DNA of 64,000 bases from Pseudomonadota bacterium (GTDB lineage: Bacteria; Campylobacterota; Campylobacteria; Campylobacterales; Sulfurospirillaceae), in the NCBI GenBank assembly GCA_017860615.1, contig JAGDMU010000005.1, forward strand, positions 62,001 through 126,000, given 5' to 3'. Position numbers and translations under genes: made by a program. The notes below the pieces were generated by a model, which saw only the letters and a list, made by a program, of their open reading frames with translations, did not search any database and was not told where the DNA came from. Position 1 is the stretch's first letter; each line of letters starts with the position of its first letter. Shown here one piece after another: positions 1 through 8,983 of the stretch.

Positions 1-205
1 CTTTTAACCCGTCTAATATCTCCCCATCAAGTGCTTTTGTATGCGCATAGTGGTCAAAGATAGCGATAAAGTGCGCTACGGGATGGGTGGTGATTTTCTC
101 TTTAAAGTACTCAACCAGTTGCGCCATGCCCTTATAGCGAAGTTTCTCTTTCTGTAATGTCAACGAATGAATAGGATATTTGTCCATAAACACTGTTTTT
201 TCCAT
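1..205 (-). CDS. Partial conserved hypothetical protein (3' end outside window)
   Basis: The reading frame starts at the ATG at 205 on the minus strand and is still open at base 1, giving 68 visible residues beginning MEKTVFMDKYPIHSLTL. A good ribosome binding site (AAGGAAA) lies just upstream at about 211-219. The visible part is soluble and mixed charged, with no signal peptide or membrane segment, and contains a phrase resembling HPVAHFIAIFDHYAHT. I recall similar short proteins of unknown function in Campylobacterota but cannot name the family. It follows the TDT-family gene by about 30 bases on the same strand, so the two may be cotranscribed. Function unknown. Confidence 0.6.
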   Translation of the reverse strand, partial: MEKTVFMDKYPIHSLTLQKEKLRYKGMAQLVEYFKEKITTHPVAHFIAIFDHYAHTKALDGEILDGLK

Positions 206-234
206 ATCTGTTTCCTTTTAAATACTATATAAAC

Positions 235-1203
235 TTACTCTTGCACGCAAATTTCGCCTTTGCGCATATGGGTAACCGTTTGATAAATAACAATCGCAAT
301 CACCACCGTTGTCACCGTTACCATCACGTACGAAAGCGCTAAAAGCGTAGCATCTTTGGTTTCATGGTACATCAGCATCGAACTTATAGCCATAGCTGCA
401 AGGGGAAAAACAAATGCCCACCATGAGATAAAAAATTTGATTTTTACAAAATTTTTATACATAAACGCAACCAAAAGTGTAAAAAAGAGTGCGAGATTAA
501 AGAGCATGGTTGCAAAAAAATCAATCACCCCAAACATTTTATAGTAGGCAATAAACCCAACCGCAGGCGGGGCGATCAGAATAAACATTGTTGGCATAAA
601 CTTCACGGCTAATTGATGATGAAAGATAATGCGATTGAGCAAAATGGCAAAGAGGATCACCCAAAAGAAGATACCACAGCTAAAAAAGTACATGAGCACG
701 CCTTGGCTCGCAAACCCTATTCCACCCACAGGGACAAGGACATTGCCCACCACGGGAATAAACCATGCAGGATTGGAGTGGTCTAACTCTTGATTGTTAT
801 TGATCCAAAAAGAGATGGTGTGCATGGTGAGATAAAAATGAAGGATAGCACCACCATACCAAAAGAGTGCTGCAACACTTACATTGACCTCTTTATAAAT
901 AATCGCTAACATCAACATCGAAATGGAAATCGCCGCAAAAAAATTAAGCCTGATAGGGTGCGAAAACTCTTTTTTAACAACGGAAGTGTATTTGATGTAT
1001 TTTCCAAAATAGATCAAAGAGATTACCATAAAAAGTGCGGTTGATAGTACCATCAAAACCATTCCAATGCTCTCACTAAATGCTAGCCAAAGTGCTGCTT
1101 TTTGGTACATAATCGTCAAACCACTCATGCCCATAACCATCGCGTACATCATGATGGGAAAAAATTTTACTCGGTTGTTTTCACATGCAAGAATTTCATC
1201 CAT
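235..1203 (-). CDS. TDT/SLAC1-family (TehA-like) membrane transporter or anion channel
   Basis: The 322-residue protein is almost entirely hydrophobic, with about ten membrane segments, the normal size and layout of the tellurite-resistance/dicarboxylate transporter (TDT) family that includes TehA, the Mae1 malate permease and SLAC1 anion channels. A short soluble N-terminus (MDEILACENNRVKFFPI) precedes the first helix. The start is supported by AGGA seven bases upstream of the ATG. Family members move small anions or act as anion channels; the substrate cannot be read from sequence. It lies downstream of the nap operon on the same strand but is separated from it by a strong hairpin and an AT-rich gap, so it probably has its own promoter. 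Confidence 0.75.
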   Translation of the reverse strand: MDEILACENNRVKFFPIMMYAMVMGMSGLTIMYQKAALWLAFSESIGMVLMVLSTALFMVISLIYFGKYIKYTSVVKKEFSHPIRLNFFAAISISMLMLAIIYKEVNVSVAALFWYGGAILHFYLTMHTISFWINNNQELDHSNPAWFIPVVGNVLVPVGGIGFASQGVLMYFFSCGIFFWVILFAILLNRIIFHHQLAVKFMPTMFILIAPPAVGFIAYYKMFGVIDFFATMLFNLALFFTLLVAFMYKNFVKIKFFISWWAFVFPLAAMAISSMLMYHETKDATLLALSYVMVTVTTVVIAIVIYQTVTHMRKGEICVQE

Positions 1204-1349
1204 TTTTATTCCTAATTATAATTTATACTAAATATAATTATAAGAATATACTTTTATTAATTAGAAAAGTATAAATAAATAGGGCTAGTTTGTGGTATTT
1301 AAAAATATCTTTAGAAAAAATGATCGTGAGAAAATAGATTAAAAGAGGA

Positions 1350-1377
1350 GGATTGAAATGCTTTCACATTTCAATCC
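1350..1377 (-). terminator. Terminator-like hairpin after the nap/PAS operon
   Basis: A perfect 11-base inverted repeat (GGATTGAAATG / CATTTCAATCC) with a six-base loop lies 12 bases after the stop of the PAS gene. On the minus strand the stem is followed by a pyrimidine-rich stretch (CCTCTTTTAATC), consistent with an intrinsic terminator closing the nap operon. The rest of the 1204-1388 gap is AT-rich and holds the probable promoter of the TDT gene. Confidence 0.65.
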
Positions 1378-1388
1378 TAAAGGGAAAG

Positions 1389-1925
1389 TTAGAAGAGTGT
1401 ATCGTTTAAAATCTCATTGATAATGTCATCAGGTGAGCGTTTCTTTTCATGCGCTAATTTTTCGATTTTTTCAACCACATCACTTTGCATGTAAATGACT
1501 GCTCGACTGATATTTTCTTCTTTATTTTTAAGCTCATCGTAGATGCGTTGCATTTTTGCCTTCATTTCATCGTCCATAGGGGCACGAAGGGATTTGTACT
1601 CAACCAAAACACCCTCTTTATAAACACCCGAAACTTCGGCATACACCCAGTAGTAACCATCATCTTTGCGCAAGTTTTTGACATACCCCTTCCACATTTC
1701 ACCTCGTTCCAGCGTTTCCCAAAGTGTTTTAAAAACGGAGTGAGGCATATCGGGATGGCGAACGATGTTATGGGGTTTACCGATGAGTTCGTCGATTTCA
1801 TAGCCCGAAATCTGCGCAAATGTTTCGTTGGCATAGGTTATTTTACCATTTAAATCGGTACGTGAGACGATAAGCTCATCGCTAGGAACAATGGTTTCAG
1901 TAAACATCTGATACGTTGTTTGCAT
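1389..1925 (-). CDS. PAS-domain sensor protein (Aer/CetB-like) at the end of the nap operon
   Basis: The 178-residue cytoplasmic protein has one PAS domain at about residues 12-115, with the typical phrases TDLNGKITYANETF, GYEIDELIGKPHNIVRHPDMP and WKGYVKNLRKDDGYYW. The NIVRHPDMP signature is typical of the FAD-binding PAS domains of Aer and campylobacterial CetB energy-taxis proteins. After a short linker the C-terminal ~45 residues (VIYMQSDVVEKIEKLAHEKK) form a helix pair that resembles a ribbon-helix-helix fold; there is no kinase, cyclase or methyl-accepting domain. It starts 10 bases after napD and shares its strand, so it is probably cotranscribed with nap. Role inferred: redox or energy sensing linked to nitrate respiration, with output through a partner protein. 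Confidence 0.75.
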   Translation of the reverse strand: MQTTYQMFTETIVPSDELIVSRTDLNGKITYANETFAQISGYEIDELIGKPHNIVRHPDMPHSVFKTLWETLERGEMWKGYVKNLRKDDGYYWVYAEVSGVYKEGVLVEYKSLRAPMDDEMKAKMQRIYDELKNKEENISRAVIYMQSDVVEKIEKLAHEKKRSPDDIINEILNDTLF

Positions 1926-1934
1926 GTTTTAACC

Positions 1935-2288
1935 TTAGTGTATTTTCTTTTTCAAATCACCCTTGTAGACAATGTCTTTAAGCGCAACGGTTTCATCATT
2001 CAAGATGGAAGGAACCACCTCTGCACGTTCCAGCTTTTCTCTCTCCGCATCTAGCTCGTCTTCACTGTATGCCATCATCATATCGGCACAGATGACATGA
2101 GGAATCTGCTCGATTTTTTTCATCTTAGACATCTCTTCATCGATGTTTTCACCCTCGATGGTTACAATGATCTTACCTTTTTCCACATCGTGAAAATGGT
2201 AGTCACAAAAATCACTCGCTTCACACACGGCGATGATCTCTTCCACATACTCTGGCTTTGCTTGTATCACGATACTTGAAATATTCAT
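1935..2288 (-). CDS. napD: NapD, chaperone for periplasmic nitrate reductase maturation
   Basis: This small cytoplasmic protein (117 residues) begins MNISSIVIQAKPEYVEEI, the NapD ferredoxin-like fold that binds the Tat signal peptide of NapA and holds it back until the cofactor is inserted. I chose the ATG at 2288 because it sits in an ATGA overlap with the stop of napL and has GGAG upstream; a longer in-frame version would begin at a TTG inside napL and adds only four residues. The C-terminal ~35 residues are an acidic/basic tail longer than in E. coli NapD. It is the last canonical gene of the napAGHBFLD operon. Confidence 0.9.
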   Translation of the reverse strand: MNISSIVIQAKPEYVEEIIAVCEASDFCDYHFHDVEKGKIIVTIEGENIDEEMSKMKKIEQIPHVICADMMMAYSEDELDAEREKLERAEVVPSILNDETVALKDIVYKGDLKKKIH

Positions 2289-3232
2289 GGGAGTCTCCAA
2301 ATCATAATAAATTGATCGTCACTGCTACTGACAAGTTCTTTCTCACTAGCAAAAACGATGGTATTAAGCGTACTTCTTTGCCCTTTAAGCGTATGGGCTT
2401 TGTTCTTGGTTACAAGATCAAAAAGGACAATATCATTTTGTTCATTAAAGGCAAATGCGCCCCATTTTAGGCTCGGACTAAGTGCACCCGCATAGATCAG
2501 AAAGGAACCATCAAAGCGCTCATAGGAGCCATTTTGTACGTTGTAAACAATGCCTCGCCTGTCTTGTCCTGCACACAGCACAACATCTTTTTTAAAGTCC
2601 ACTTTATAGACATTATCGACATTGCCACCCTTGAGTACTTTAATGATTTTGCCACTAAGGGCTTCAAAAAGAGTGATTTCACCTGATTCGCACGAACTGG
2701 CAACCATCGTTCTGTTTTCATTCAACGCAAAGTCACTAAAGTGCGATGGATTGGGCTGTATGCGGTAAATCTCTTTTTTGTTTTTAACATCCCACAACAG
2801 CAGTTCATTGCTGAGAAGTGCGACTAAAATATGGTTTTTATCGACAAATTTGGCTTTGGAGATGAAAAGATTGGCATGTGCGTCAATGAGTACCTTAGGC
2901 TTGCCCTCTTCGACAAGGTAAAGCTCACGTGCACCACTACTGGCTTGAACCACCGCTAGAAGCGTGTTGTCTATCATATCGACTGAGAAGATTTTGGGGG
3001 CAACCTCATCACCTGTAAAGTCTTTGATGTTTGGAAATTCTATTTTTGAGAGCTTTGTTGCGTCGCTTAATTTATACATCTCAAGCGTTCCAACACTTGT
3101 TCCTGCGATGATTTTACCATCCACAAGCGCTATTTGTTGTACATTTCCACCAGCTTGAATGATGCTTCGTGGACTGAGTTCTGCGCTTAAAAGAGTGCTT
3201 AACATCATACCGAAAAGTAGAAAATACTTCAT
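2285..3232 (-). CDS. napL: NapL, periplasmic beta-propeller-like accessory protein
   Basis: The 315-residue protein begins with a signal peptide (MKYFLLFGMMLSTLLSAE) followed by repeats of WD40-like character (for example LLLWDVKNKKEIYRI, GEITLFEALSGKII, DDQFIMIWRLP), which suggest a beta propeller in the periplasm. NapL is found in nap operons of Wolinella, Sulfurospirillum and Campylobacter between napF and napD; its exact role is not settled, and accessory roles in nitrate reduction have been proposed. It overlaps napF by four bases at its start and napD by four at its end, so translation is probably coupled. Confidence 0.85.
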   Translation of the reverse strand: MKYFLLFGMMLSTLLSAELSPRSIIQAGGNVQQIALVDGKIIAGTSVGTLEMYKLSDATKLSKIEFPNIKDFTGDEVAPKIFSVDMIDNTLLAVVQASSGARELYLVEEGKPKVLIDAHANLFISKAKFVDKNHILVALLSNELLLWDVKNKKEIYRIQPNPSHFSDFALNENRTMVASSCESGEITLFEALSGKIIKVLKGGNVDNVYKVDFKKDVVLCAGQDRRGIVYNVQNGSYERFDGSFLIYAGALSPSLKWGAFAFNEQNDIVLFDLVTKNKAHTLKGQRSTLNTIVFASEKELVSSSDDQFIMIWRLP

Positions 3233-3747
3233 ACTTGCTCCTCACGTTTGATAGCAATCGCATTGCTCGGACAAATACCTATACACATACCACAGCCATT
3301 GCACGCATCCATCTCTATGTGTGGACGAAAAAGTCCCAAAAATAAAATAGCTCTTGGCTCACACGCATCCAAACAGCTGTTGCACAAACTTTGATGCCAT
3401 GCCATACAGCTCATTATATCAATCTCTGCTTTGACATGCAACTCTTTTTGATCTTTACAGGTAAGGCTTAAAACACCGCTAGGGCAAGCGCTTGCACACG
3501 CTTCACAAAACGTACAACCCCGTTTGGTAAAGTCTAAGCAAGGTGTATGGGCAGCATCAAGGAAGATGATGTTTTCTTCACAGGCGTTCACGCAAAGTGA
3601 CTCTTGACATGTAACGCATAGTTCAGAAAACGCATACCCCTCTTGATGGTATGGAGGGCGCACTACACACAACTCATTTTGAATTTTTTGCGCCTTTTTC
3701 ATACCAAAAAGAGAGGTAAGAACCCCTCTTCTGCTGCCATTTTGCAT
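3229..3747 (-). CDS. napF: NapF, ferredoxin-type maturation protein
   Basis: The 172-residue cytoplasmic protein carries cysteine clusters for several [4Fe-4S] centres: CVTCQESLCVNAC near residue 45, CTFCEACASACP near 80, CNSCLDACEP near 125 and CNGCGMCIGICP near 150. This pattern of four cysteine groups matches NapF, which assists assembly of the NapA iron-sulfur centre before Tat export. No Tat signal is present, although the N-terminus is arginine rich (NGSRRGVLTSLFG), as is common in NapF. It starts two bases after napB and overlaps napL by four. Confidence 0.88.
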   Translation of the reverse strand: MQNGSRRGVLTSLFGMKKAQKIQNELCVVRPPYHQEGYAFSELCVTCQESLCVNACEENIIFLDAAHTPCLDFTKRGCTFCEACASACPSGVLSLTCKDQKELHVKAEIDIMSCMAWHQSLCNSCLDACEPRAILFLGLFRPHIEMDACNGCGMCIGICPSNAIAIKREEQV

Positions 3748-3749
3748 GG

Positions 3750-4274
3750 TTATCTCACGCCTTCATTAAGGTTATCAATGAGGTTAGAACGAGCCGATCC
3801 ATTCTCTTTACGATACTCTGGTTTAAACTCATTTTTAACCAAAGGCTCGTTTGCCGATTGTGGAGCATGACATGCTGAACAGTTGTAGCGAGCTTGACTC
3901 ATCTCAGTGAGCACTTTTTGCGTTCGCATATCGAAAAAGTGCGACTTTGGAATCGGAGTTGCTTTCACTGCTTCAGCCACTTCTGGTAAGTGACATCCTG
4001 TGCACGCATTGCTATCTTTCGTCATATCCATCATGCCTTCGACATCATGCGGGATCATCGGTGGCGCGTTTTCAAACGATCTTTGAATCATTTTTGATTC
4101 ACCTGCGGCTACCGTAGAGTACGATGTTGGTTCACCTACAACGGTTTTTTCGCTGTAGAGATCCACCTTTCTAAGCCCTAATTCCTCTTCTTTGTATGAC
4201 TGAGACACCGCGCATCCGCTGGCTACCATAACGCCTAACAAAGAAACCATTATCAACGTTTTTGTACTAATCAT
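3750..4274 (-). CDS. napB: NapB, diheme c-type cytochrome subunit of periplasmic nitrate reductase
   Basis: The 174-residue protein has an N-terminal signal with a lipobox-like stretch (VMVASGCAVS) and two heme c motifs, CTGCH near residue 92 and CSACH near residue 132, with the histidines of NapB (for example PIPKSHFFD). NapB passes electrons from the NapGH quinol dehydrogenase to NapA in the periplasm. The possible lipid attachment at the cysteine is unusual for NapB; it may simply be part of a cleaved signal. The start overlaps the stop of napH in an ATGA. Confidence 0.92.
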   Translation of the reverse strand: MISTKTLIMVSLLGVMVASGCAVSQSYKEEELGLRKVDLYSEKTVVGEPTSYSTVAAGESKMIQRSFENAPPMIPHDVEGMMDMTKDSNACTGCHLPEVAEAVKATPIPKSHFFDMRTQKVLTEMSQARYNCSACHAPQSANEPLVKNEFKPEYRKENGSARSNLIDNLNEGVR

Positions 4275-5104
4275 TCTTTTTCTCCTACATTTGTGTTAAT
4301 GTAATTCCTCACACCAAAAGAGAGTGCATCACTCTCACACACCTCAACGCATCTGCCACAGTTCGTACACTCTCCTGAAACAATCGCACCGCTTTGTTTG
4401 GAGATAATGCCAAGAACCTGTTTTTCAGGGCAAATCTCTTTACACTTCATGCACAACGTACATTTTGTGTGATCGTGTTTAACACGTATCAGACTTAAAC
4501 GTCCCACAAGAGAGTAAAAACCTCCCAAAGGACAGATGTGTCCGCACCAGCCATTTTTCACAGCAAAAAGATCAAACAAATAAATACAGAGTATAGGTGC
4601 AACGCTCATGCCCATGCCAAAGATGACGCCTCTACTTAACATTCCAATGGGGCTTACCATCTCAAATGCTGCAACACCTGTGATGAACGACAACATAAGC
4701 GTAAGGGCTAAAACCCAGTACCTTACATTACGGCTAAGCCAGAGCTTTTTCTGAGTTGCATTATCCACAAGAAGGACTCTGCGTGTCCAGTTTGCCGCAT
4801 CGGTCACCATATTGAGTGGGCAGACCCATGAACAAAAAGCGCGTCCACCAACGACGATGTAAAACAGCAGTATCAATGCACCGCCTAAGAGAACATCAAG
4901 TCCTAAAAGTGCCCCCGCTGAGAACATCTGCAACAGTGCAAACGGATCGGCTAGAGGAAGCTTTTTCATGACCAAAGAGGAGCTTAGATTGCCACTTAGT
5001 AGCATAAAGCCATAGACATTGGCTGCCACATACAACCCAAGGATGCCCAGCTGAGTGAAGCGTCGTGCCATCATAAAACGATGACTTCGTATCCATTCTC
5101 TCAT
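4271..5104 (-). CDS. napH: NapH, membrane-bound quinol dehydrogenase subunit
   Basis: The 277-residue protein has four to five membrane helices, a CSWVCPLNMV motif after the second (family-typical CxxxCP), a second CGHICPLGG motif, and two C-terminal [4Fe-4S] motifs, CTLCMKCKEIC and CTNCGRCVEVC. These are the hallmarks of NapH, which with NapG oxidises menaquinol and replaces NapC in Campylobacterota. It overlaps napG and napB by four bases each, so it is translated in a coupled chain. Confidence 0.92.
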   Translation of the reverse strand: MREWIRSHRFMMARRFTQLGILGLYVAANVYGFMLLSGNLSSSLVMKKLPLADPFALLQMFSAGALLGLDVLLGGALILLFYIVVGGRAFCSWVCPLNMVTDAANWTRRVLLVDNATQKKLWLSRNVRYWVLALTLMLSFITGVAAFEMVSPIGMLSRGVIFGMGMSVAPILCIYLFDLFAVKNGWCGHICPLGGFYSLVGRLSLIRVKHDHTKCTLCMKCKEICPEKQVLGIISKQSGAIVSGECTNCGRCVEVCESDALSFGVRNYINTNVGEKE

Positions 5105-5916
5105 TTGAACAACTCCTCGTGCGTATTAAGATAGTCCTGTGCAGACTTCTCGCTACGTTTGGTATGCGTCGTGACATCGCTGCCCGCTTTTTCTAAACGC
5201 TTCTCATCACCCTGCTCCCAGCCCTTGATGTAGTGCGAACCAATAGCCCCTTTAGCAATCTCCAAAGGCAACACATGAATCGCCGCTTTCTCAGTGACAC
5301 ACGCCCTCTCACACAAACCGCATCCCGTACAGGTGAGGCTGTTGACGATAGGCGTTAAGTAGGCATGTTTACCCGTTCGCTCATTTCGTCTATACTCTAA
5401 CTTGATCGCACTATCCATGATTGGACACGCTCGGTAACATGCGTCACACTGAATGCCCCAAAATGCGATACACGACTCAACATCAACGACGGCAAGTCCC
5501 ATACGCGCTTTGGTGATATCAAACTCTTTGACACCTTCAGTGATTTTAGAAACACTCTTTGCATCAAGCGCTCCTGTTGGGCATACAGGCACACAGGGTA
5601 TGTCTGTACACATATAACACGGTACCTCTCTTGGGTTGAAAAAAGGCGTTCCCATAGGTTTGCTATCACCTGGTTTGGCTAAATGTAGCGTATCGTACGG
5701 ACAGGCTTCAACGCACTGCCCACACTTGATACACAAGCGCATAAAGTCAACCTCAGCAACAGCCCCAGGAGGTCTTAAAATCAGCGGAGCCGATTTTGCC
5801 TCTTCCAAGTACCCTGTCCAAACCAGACCACCAAGTGCTGCCAGACCACCACCTTGAGCTAACAAGGTTAGAAATCTTCTGCGTTCGGTGATTGCGATTT
5901 TATTTGTTGTTTCCAT
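5101..5916 (-). CDS. napG: NapG, Tat-exported ferredoxin-type electron carrier
   Basis: The 271-residue protein starts with a Tat-type signal (ERRRFLTLLAQGGG) and has four [4Fe-4S] motifs: CIKCGQCVEACP near residue 62, CYMCTDIPCVPVCP near 100, CDACYRACP near 157 and CTGCGLCERAC near 197. This matches NapG, the periplasmic partner of NapH in electron transfer from menaquinol to NapB/NapA. The gene begins eight bases after napA without a strong ribosome binding site, consistent with translation following that of napA. Confidence 0.92.
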   Translation of the reverse strand: METTNKIAITERRRFLTLLAQGGGLAALGGLVWTGYLEEAKSAPLILRPPGAVAEVDFMRLCIKCGQCVEACPYDTLHLAKPGDSKPMGTPFFNPREVPCYMCTDIPCVPVCPTGALDAKSVSKITEGVKEFDITKARMGLAVVDVESCIAFWGIQCDACYRACPIMDSAIKLEYRRNERTGKHAYLTPIVNSLTCTGCGLCERACVTEKAAIHVLPLEIAKGAIGSHYIKGWEQGDEKRLEKAGSDVTTHTKRSEKSAQDYLNTHEELFK

Positions 5917-5924
5917 TTTTTTAG

Positions 5925-8711
5925 TTACGCTTTATAGAGTTTAACCGCACATTTTTTATAGTCTGTCTGTTTAGAGATCGGACATGTTGCATCAAGGCAC
6001 ACTTTGTTGATGAACACTTTCTCATCAAACCAAGGAACATAGACTAAGCCTCTTGGCGTTCGGTTACGTCCACGAGTCTCAACACGTGCTTTACATGAAC
6101 CTCTACGGCTCTCAATCCAAATAAGCTCACCTTGTTTAAAGCCTTTGACTTTTGCATCTTCTGGGTGCATATAGCACAATGCTTCAGGAACAGCGCGGTA
6201 AAGCTCAGGAACCCTCATCGTCATCGTACCACTGTGCCAGTGCTCAAGAACACGACCTGTGCTTAACCACATATCATACTGCGCATCAGGCATCTCGCAT
6301 GGATCCATGTAAGGTCTAAAGAAGATTTTCGCTTTATTTTTCAAAGAGAATGTCTCTTCGGTGGTTGGTTTAACAAGATCGCCACGTTTGAGTGCTTTTG
6401 CAGCATCACCGTAGAATGCGAACTCACCATTGTTTGCTTTAACCGCATACGGATCGTACTTCGCGTTAAAACGCCATTGGGTCTCTTTACCATCCACAAC
6501 TGGCCACTTAAGTCCTCTTACTTTATGGTAGGTGTCAAAGTCAGCAAGATCATGTCCATGACCATTACCAAATTGGCGATACTCTTCCCAAATTGCTTTT
6601 TGTAAGAAGAAGCCATACCCTTTCCACTCTTTACCATCACTGCCCATCACACCACGTTTGTCACCAAATACTTCAGTGTTGTCGAAACCTTCACCGATAG
6701 CATCTTTTGGTTTAAATGATTTAAAGAAATCATTGGCAAACAGAACGTCATATAGGGTATCGGTCTCTTTATAACCCATGGCTTTTGCCGCTTCAATCAC
6801 ATTTGGAAGCTTGCCATCTTTAATCGGTTGCTCGCCCCATACATCTTTGATGGTAAAGCGTTTTGAAAGCTCAACCCATTGCCATGTATCGCTCATCGCA
6901 TCGCCTACTGGGATAACTTGCTGTTTCCAGTGCTGAGTACGACGCTCTGCATTACCGTAAGCGCCCCATTTCTCATAGATCATCGCTGAAGGTAAGATAA
7001 GATCAGATACTTTGGCAGAGATGCCAGGATACGCGTCTGAACAAACGATAAAGTTTCCTTCTTTACGTGCCGCTTTGATCCAGTGCTCTGCATTGGCTGT
7101 ATCTTGGTATGGATTACATACGTTGACCCATGCAAATTTGATTTTTCCACTCTCGATTTGTCTGTGGATATTCATAATGTGTTGGTAACCCATAGGGTTT
7201 AGAGTACCCGCAGGTAACTTCCATACTTTTTCAGTAATTTCTCTGTGTTTAGGAATCGAAACGTCCATATCCGCAGGCAATCTGTGTGTAAAGGTACCAA
7301 CTTCACGCGCTGTTCCACATGCACTTGGTTGTCCTGTAAGTGAGAACGCGCCATCACCTGGTTTTGCTTGTTTGCCAAGAAGGAAGTGAACCATGTACGC
7401 TTGTTCATTGACCCACGTACCACGTTGGTGTTGGTTCATACCCATTGTCCAGAAACTGACTACTTTTCTACTTTTTTCGATGTAAAGGTTTGCAAGTGTT
7501 TGAAGTTTTGCTTTGAAGTCTGCAAGGCTCTCGTCTGGATTACCTTTAGAAATTTTAGCAACATAATCAAGTGTATAAGGAGCAAGTCCTTTTTTGAAAT
7601 CTTCAAAGCTAATTTCCCAGTGAACACCCGCAGCAGCAGCTTTGTCCATTTTCATGGTATCGCCCGCTTTGACACCTAAGTGTGCAAGACCTGGAGCTTC
7701 TTTCTCAGAGATAACTTTTGCATCTTCTTTTTTGATGATTTCAAGTTCTTTATCAGAATAGCCCAATTTTTTAGCAGCCGCTTCGGTGTGCATACCATAA
7801 CCGATGTTTGCAAAGCCTGTTGCAAAAATGGTATTTTTCTTAACGAAATCCCAATCAATCGCTTCTGGGTGATTGTAAACAATCTCACGAGCGATGTAGT
7901 TCCAAATCGCTAAGTCCGTACTTGGTGAGAAAATAATCTCAACATCGGCAAGGTCAGAACTTCTATGTGTGTACGTAGAAAGGTTGATAACTTTTACGTT
8001 AGCATTTGAAAGTTTACGATCGCTGACGCGTGACCACAAAATTGGGTGCATCTCAGCCATGTTCGCGCCCCATGTCACAATTGTGTCAGTGAGTTCGATG
8101 TCATCATAACAGCCTGATGGCTCATCGATACCAAAGGTTTGCATAAAACCAGCAACCGCTGAAGCCATACAGTGACGGGCATTGGGGTCGATACCGTTAG
8201 AGCGGAAGCCCGCTTTCATCAATTTTGCAGCAACATAGCCTTCTTGAATGGTGTATTGACCTGAACCAAACACGCCGATCGCTTCTGGACCGCCCGCTTT
8301 CATTGCGGCTTTCATGTGTTTTTCCATCTCGTCAAACGCACGTTTCCATGAAACAGGTTTGAATTGACCTTTTTTGTCAAATTCACCTTTGTCATTCATA
8401 CGTAACAATGGTTCTTTTAAACGATCAGCACCGTACATGATTTTGGCATTAAAATAGCCCTTGATACAGTTAAGTCCACGATTTACTGGAGCTGCTGGAT
8501 CACCTTTAACTGCGACAATTTTACCCTCTTTGGTCGCAACCATAATACCACAACCGGTACCACAGAAACGGCAAACGGATTTGTCCCAACGCCAACCAGC
8601 TTCTGCTTGTTCACCAGCGGCTTTAAGCTCGGCTGGAACACTGATGCCCACAGCAGCAGCAGCACTAGCAGCGGCAGTTGTTTTTAGAAAGTCTCTTCTT
8701 GAAAGCGACAT
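5925..8711 (-). CDS. napA: NapA, catalytic molybdopterin subunit of periplasmic nitrate reductase
   Basis: The 928-residue protein begins with a Tat signal ([16 protein letters not shown]), then the [4Fe-4S] motif [17 protein letters not shown] with a fourth cysteine in [11 protein letters not shown], and the molybdenum-ligand cysteine in [12 protein letters not shown]. It is the length expected for epsilon-type NapA. It reduces nitrate to nitrite in the periplasm with a Mo-bis-MGD cofactor. It is the first gene of the nap operon, with an excellent ribosome binding site (AGGAGGT) and a Crp/Fnr-type promoter upstream. The high G+C of this gene compared with the NACHT gene just upstream marks a sharp composition border at about 8.9 kb. 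Confidence 0.97.
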   Translation of the reverse strand: MSLSRRDFLKTTAAASAAAAVGISVPAELKAAGEQAEAGWRWDKSVCRFCGTGCGIMVATKEGKIVAVKGDPAAPVNRGLNCIKGYFNAKIMYGADRLKEPLLRMNDKGEFDKKGQFKPVSWKRAFDEMEKHMKAAMKAGGPEAIGVFGSGQYTIQEGYVAAKLMKAGFRSNGIDPNARHCMASAVAGFMQTFGIDEPSGCYDDIELTDTIVTWGANMAEMHPILWSRVSDRKLSNANVKVINLSTYTHRSSDLADVEIIFSPSTDLAIWNYIAREIVYNHPEAIDWDFVKKNTIFATGFANIGYGMHTEAAAKKLGYSDKELEIIKKEDAKVISEKEAPGLAHLGVKAGDTMKMDKAAAAGVHWEISFEDFKKGLAPYTLDYVAKISKGNPDESLADFKAKLQTLANLYIEKSRKVVSFWTMGMNQHQRGTWVNEQAYMVHFLLGKQAKPGDGAFSLTGQPSACGTAREVGTFTHRLPADMDVSIPKHREITEKVWKLPAGTLNPMGYQHIMNIHRQIESGKIKFAWVNVCNPYQDTANAEHWIKAARKEGNFIVCSDAYPGISAKVSDLILPSAMIYEKWGAYGNAERRTQHWKQQVIPVGDAMSDTWQWVELSKRFTIKDVWGEQPIKDGKLPNVIEAAKAMGYKETDTLYDVLFANDFFKSFKPKDAIGEGFDNTEVFGDKRGVMGSDGKEWKGYGFFLQKAIWEEYRQFGNGHGHDLADFDTYHKVRGLKWPVVDGKETQWRFNAKYDPYAVKANNGEFAFYGDAAKALKRGDLVKPTTEETFSLKNKAKIFFRPYMDPCEMPDAQYDMWLSTGRVLEHWHSGTMTMRVPELYRAVPEALCYMHPEDAKVKGFKQGELIWIESRRGSCKARVETRGRNRTPRGLVYVPWFDEKVFINKVCLDATCPISKQTDYKKCAVKLYKA

Positions 8712-8742
8712 ATTGATACCTCCTGATTTGAGTTACGAGGTC

Positions 8743-8784
8743 ATTCTATCACTTAGCGAAAATCCAATCTATGACTTAAGTCAA
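8743..8784 (-). promoter_or_regulatory. nap promoter with a class II Crp/Fnr-type site
   Basis: On the minus strand a near-perfect palindrome TTGACTTAAGTCAT (8771-8784) is followed after 22 bases by TAGAAT (8743-8748). If TAGAAT is the -10 box, the centre of the palindrome is at -41.5, the standard position for FNR/Crp activators that overlap the -35 region. The predicted start of transcription is about 25-30 bases before the napA ATG. The same architecture is found at the nrf promoter near 40.6 kb. Confidence 0.75.
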
Positions 8785-8947
8785 TAATTTAATTTATAAA
8801 TTTTAATGTTTGCCTTAGTTTGGGCATTGTAGTTAAAAGGGTTGTTGAATTTTGTTGTAGGCTTGTGTGAGATTGGGACAGGTTAAAGTACTTTATCAGA
8901 CTCTCCATTCCCTTTAGTTTTTTAATATTTTTTGAGCTCAATTATTT

Positions 8948-8953
8948 TATAAT
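8948..8953 (+). promoter_or_regulatory. Probable -10 box of the NACHT gene
   Basis: TATAAT at 8948-8953 lies in a T-rich stretch 30 bases before the NACHT start codon, with CTGGAG as ribosome binding site at about 8972-8977. No clear -35 box is seen, which is usual for campylobacterial sigma-70 promoters. Confidence 0.5.
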
Positions 8954-8983
8954 GAAATTTAGTTAAAAAATTCTGGAGAAAAA

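Noticed and set aside
2289-2300. Longer NapD start giving METP before MNISS
   Set aside because: The first codon would be TTG inside the napL reading frame; the ATG at 2288 in an ATGA overlap with GGAG upstream is much better.
7368-7913. Open frames antisense to napA (for example 7368-7679 and 7680-7913 on the plus strand)
   Set aside because: They lie fully inside napA, have no ribosome binding sites and show no protein-like features; they are shadows of its codon use.
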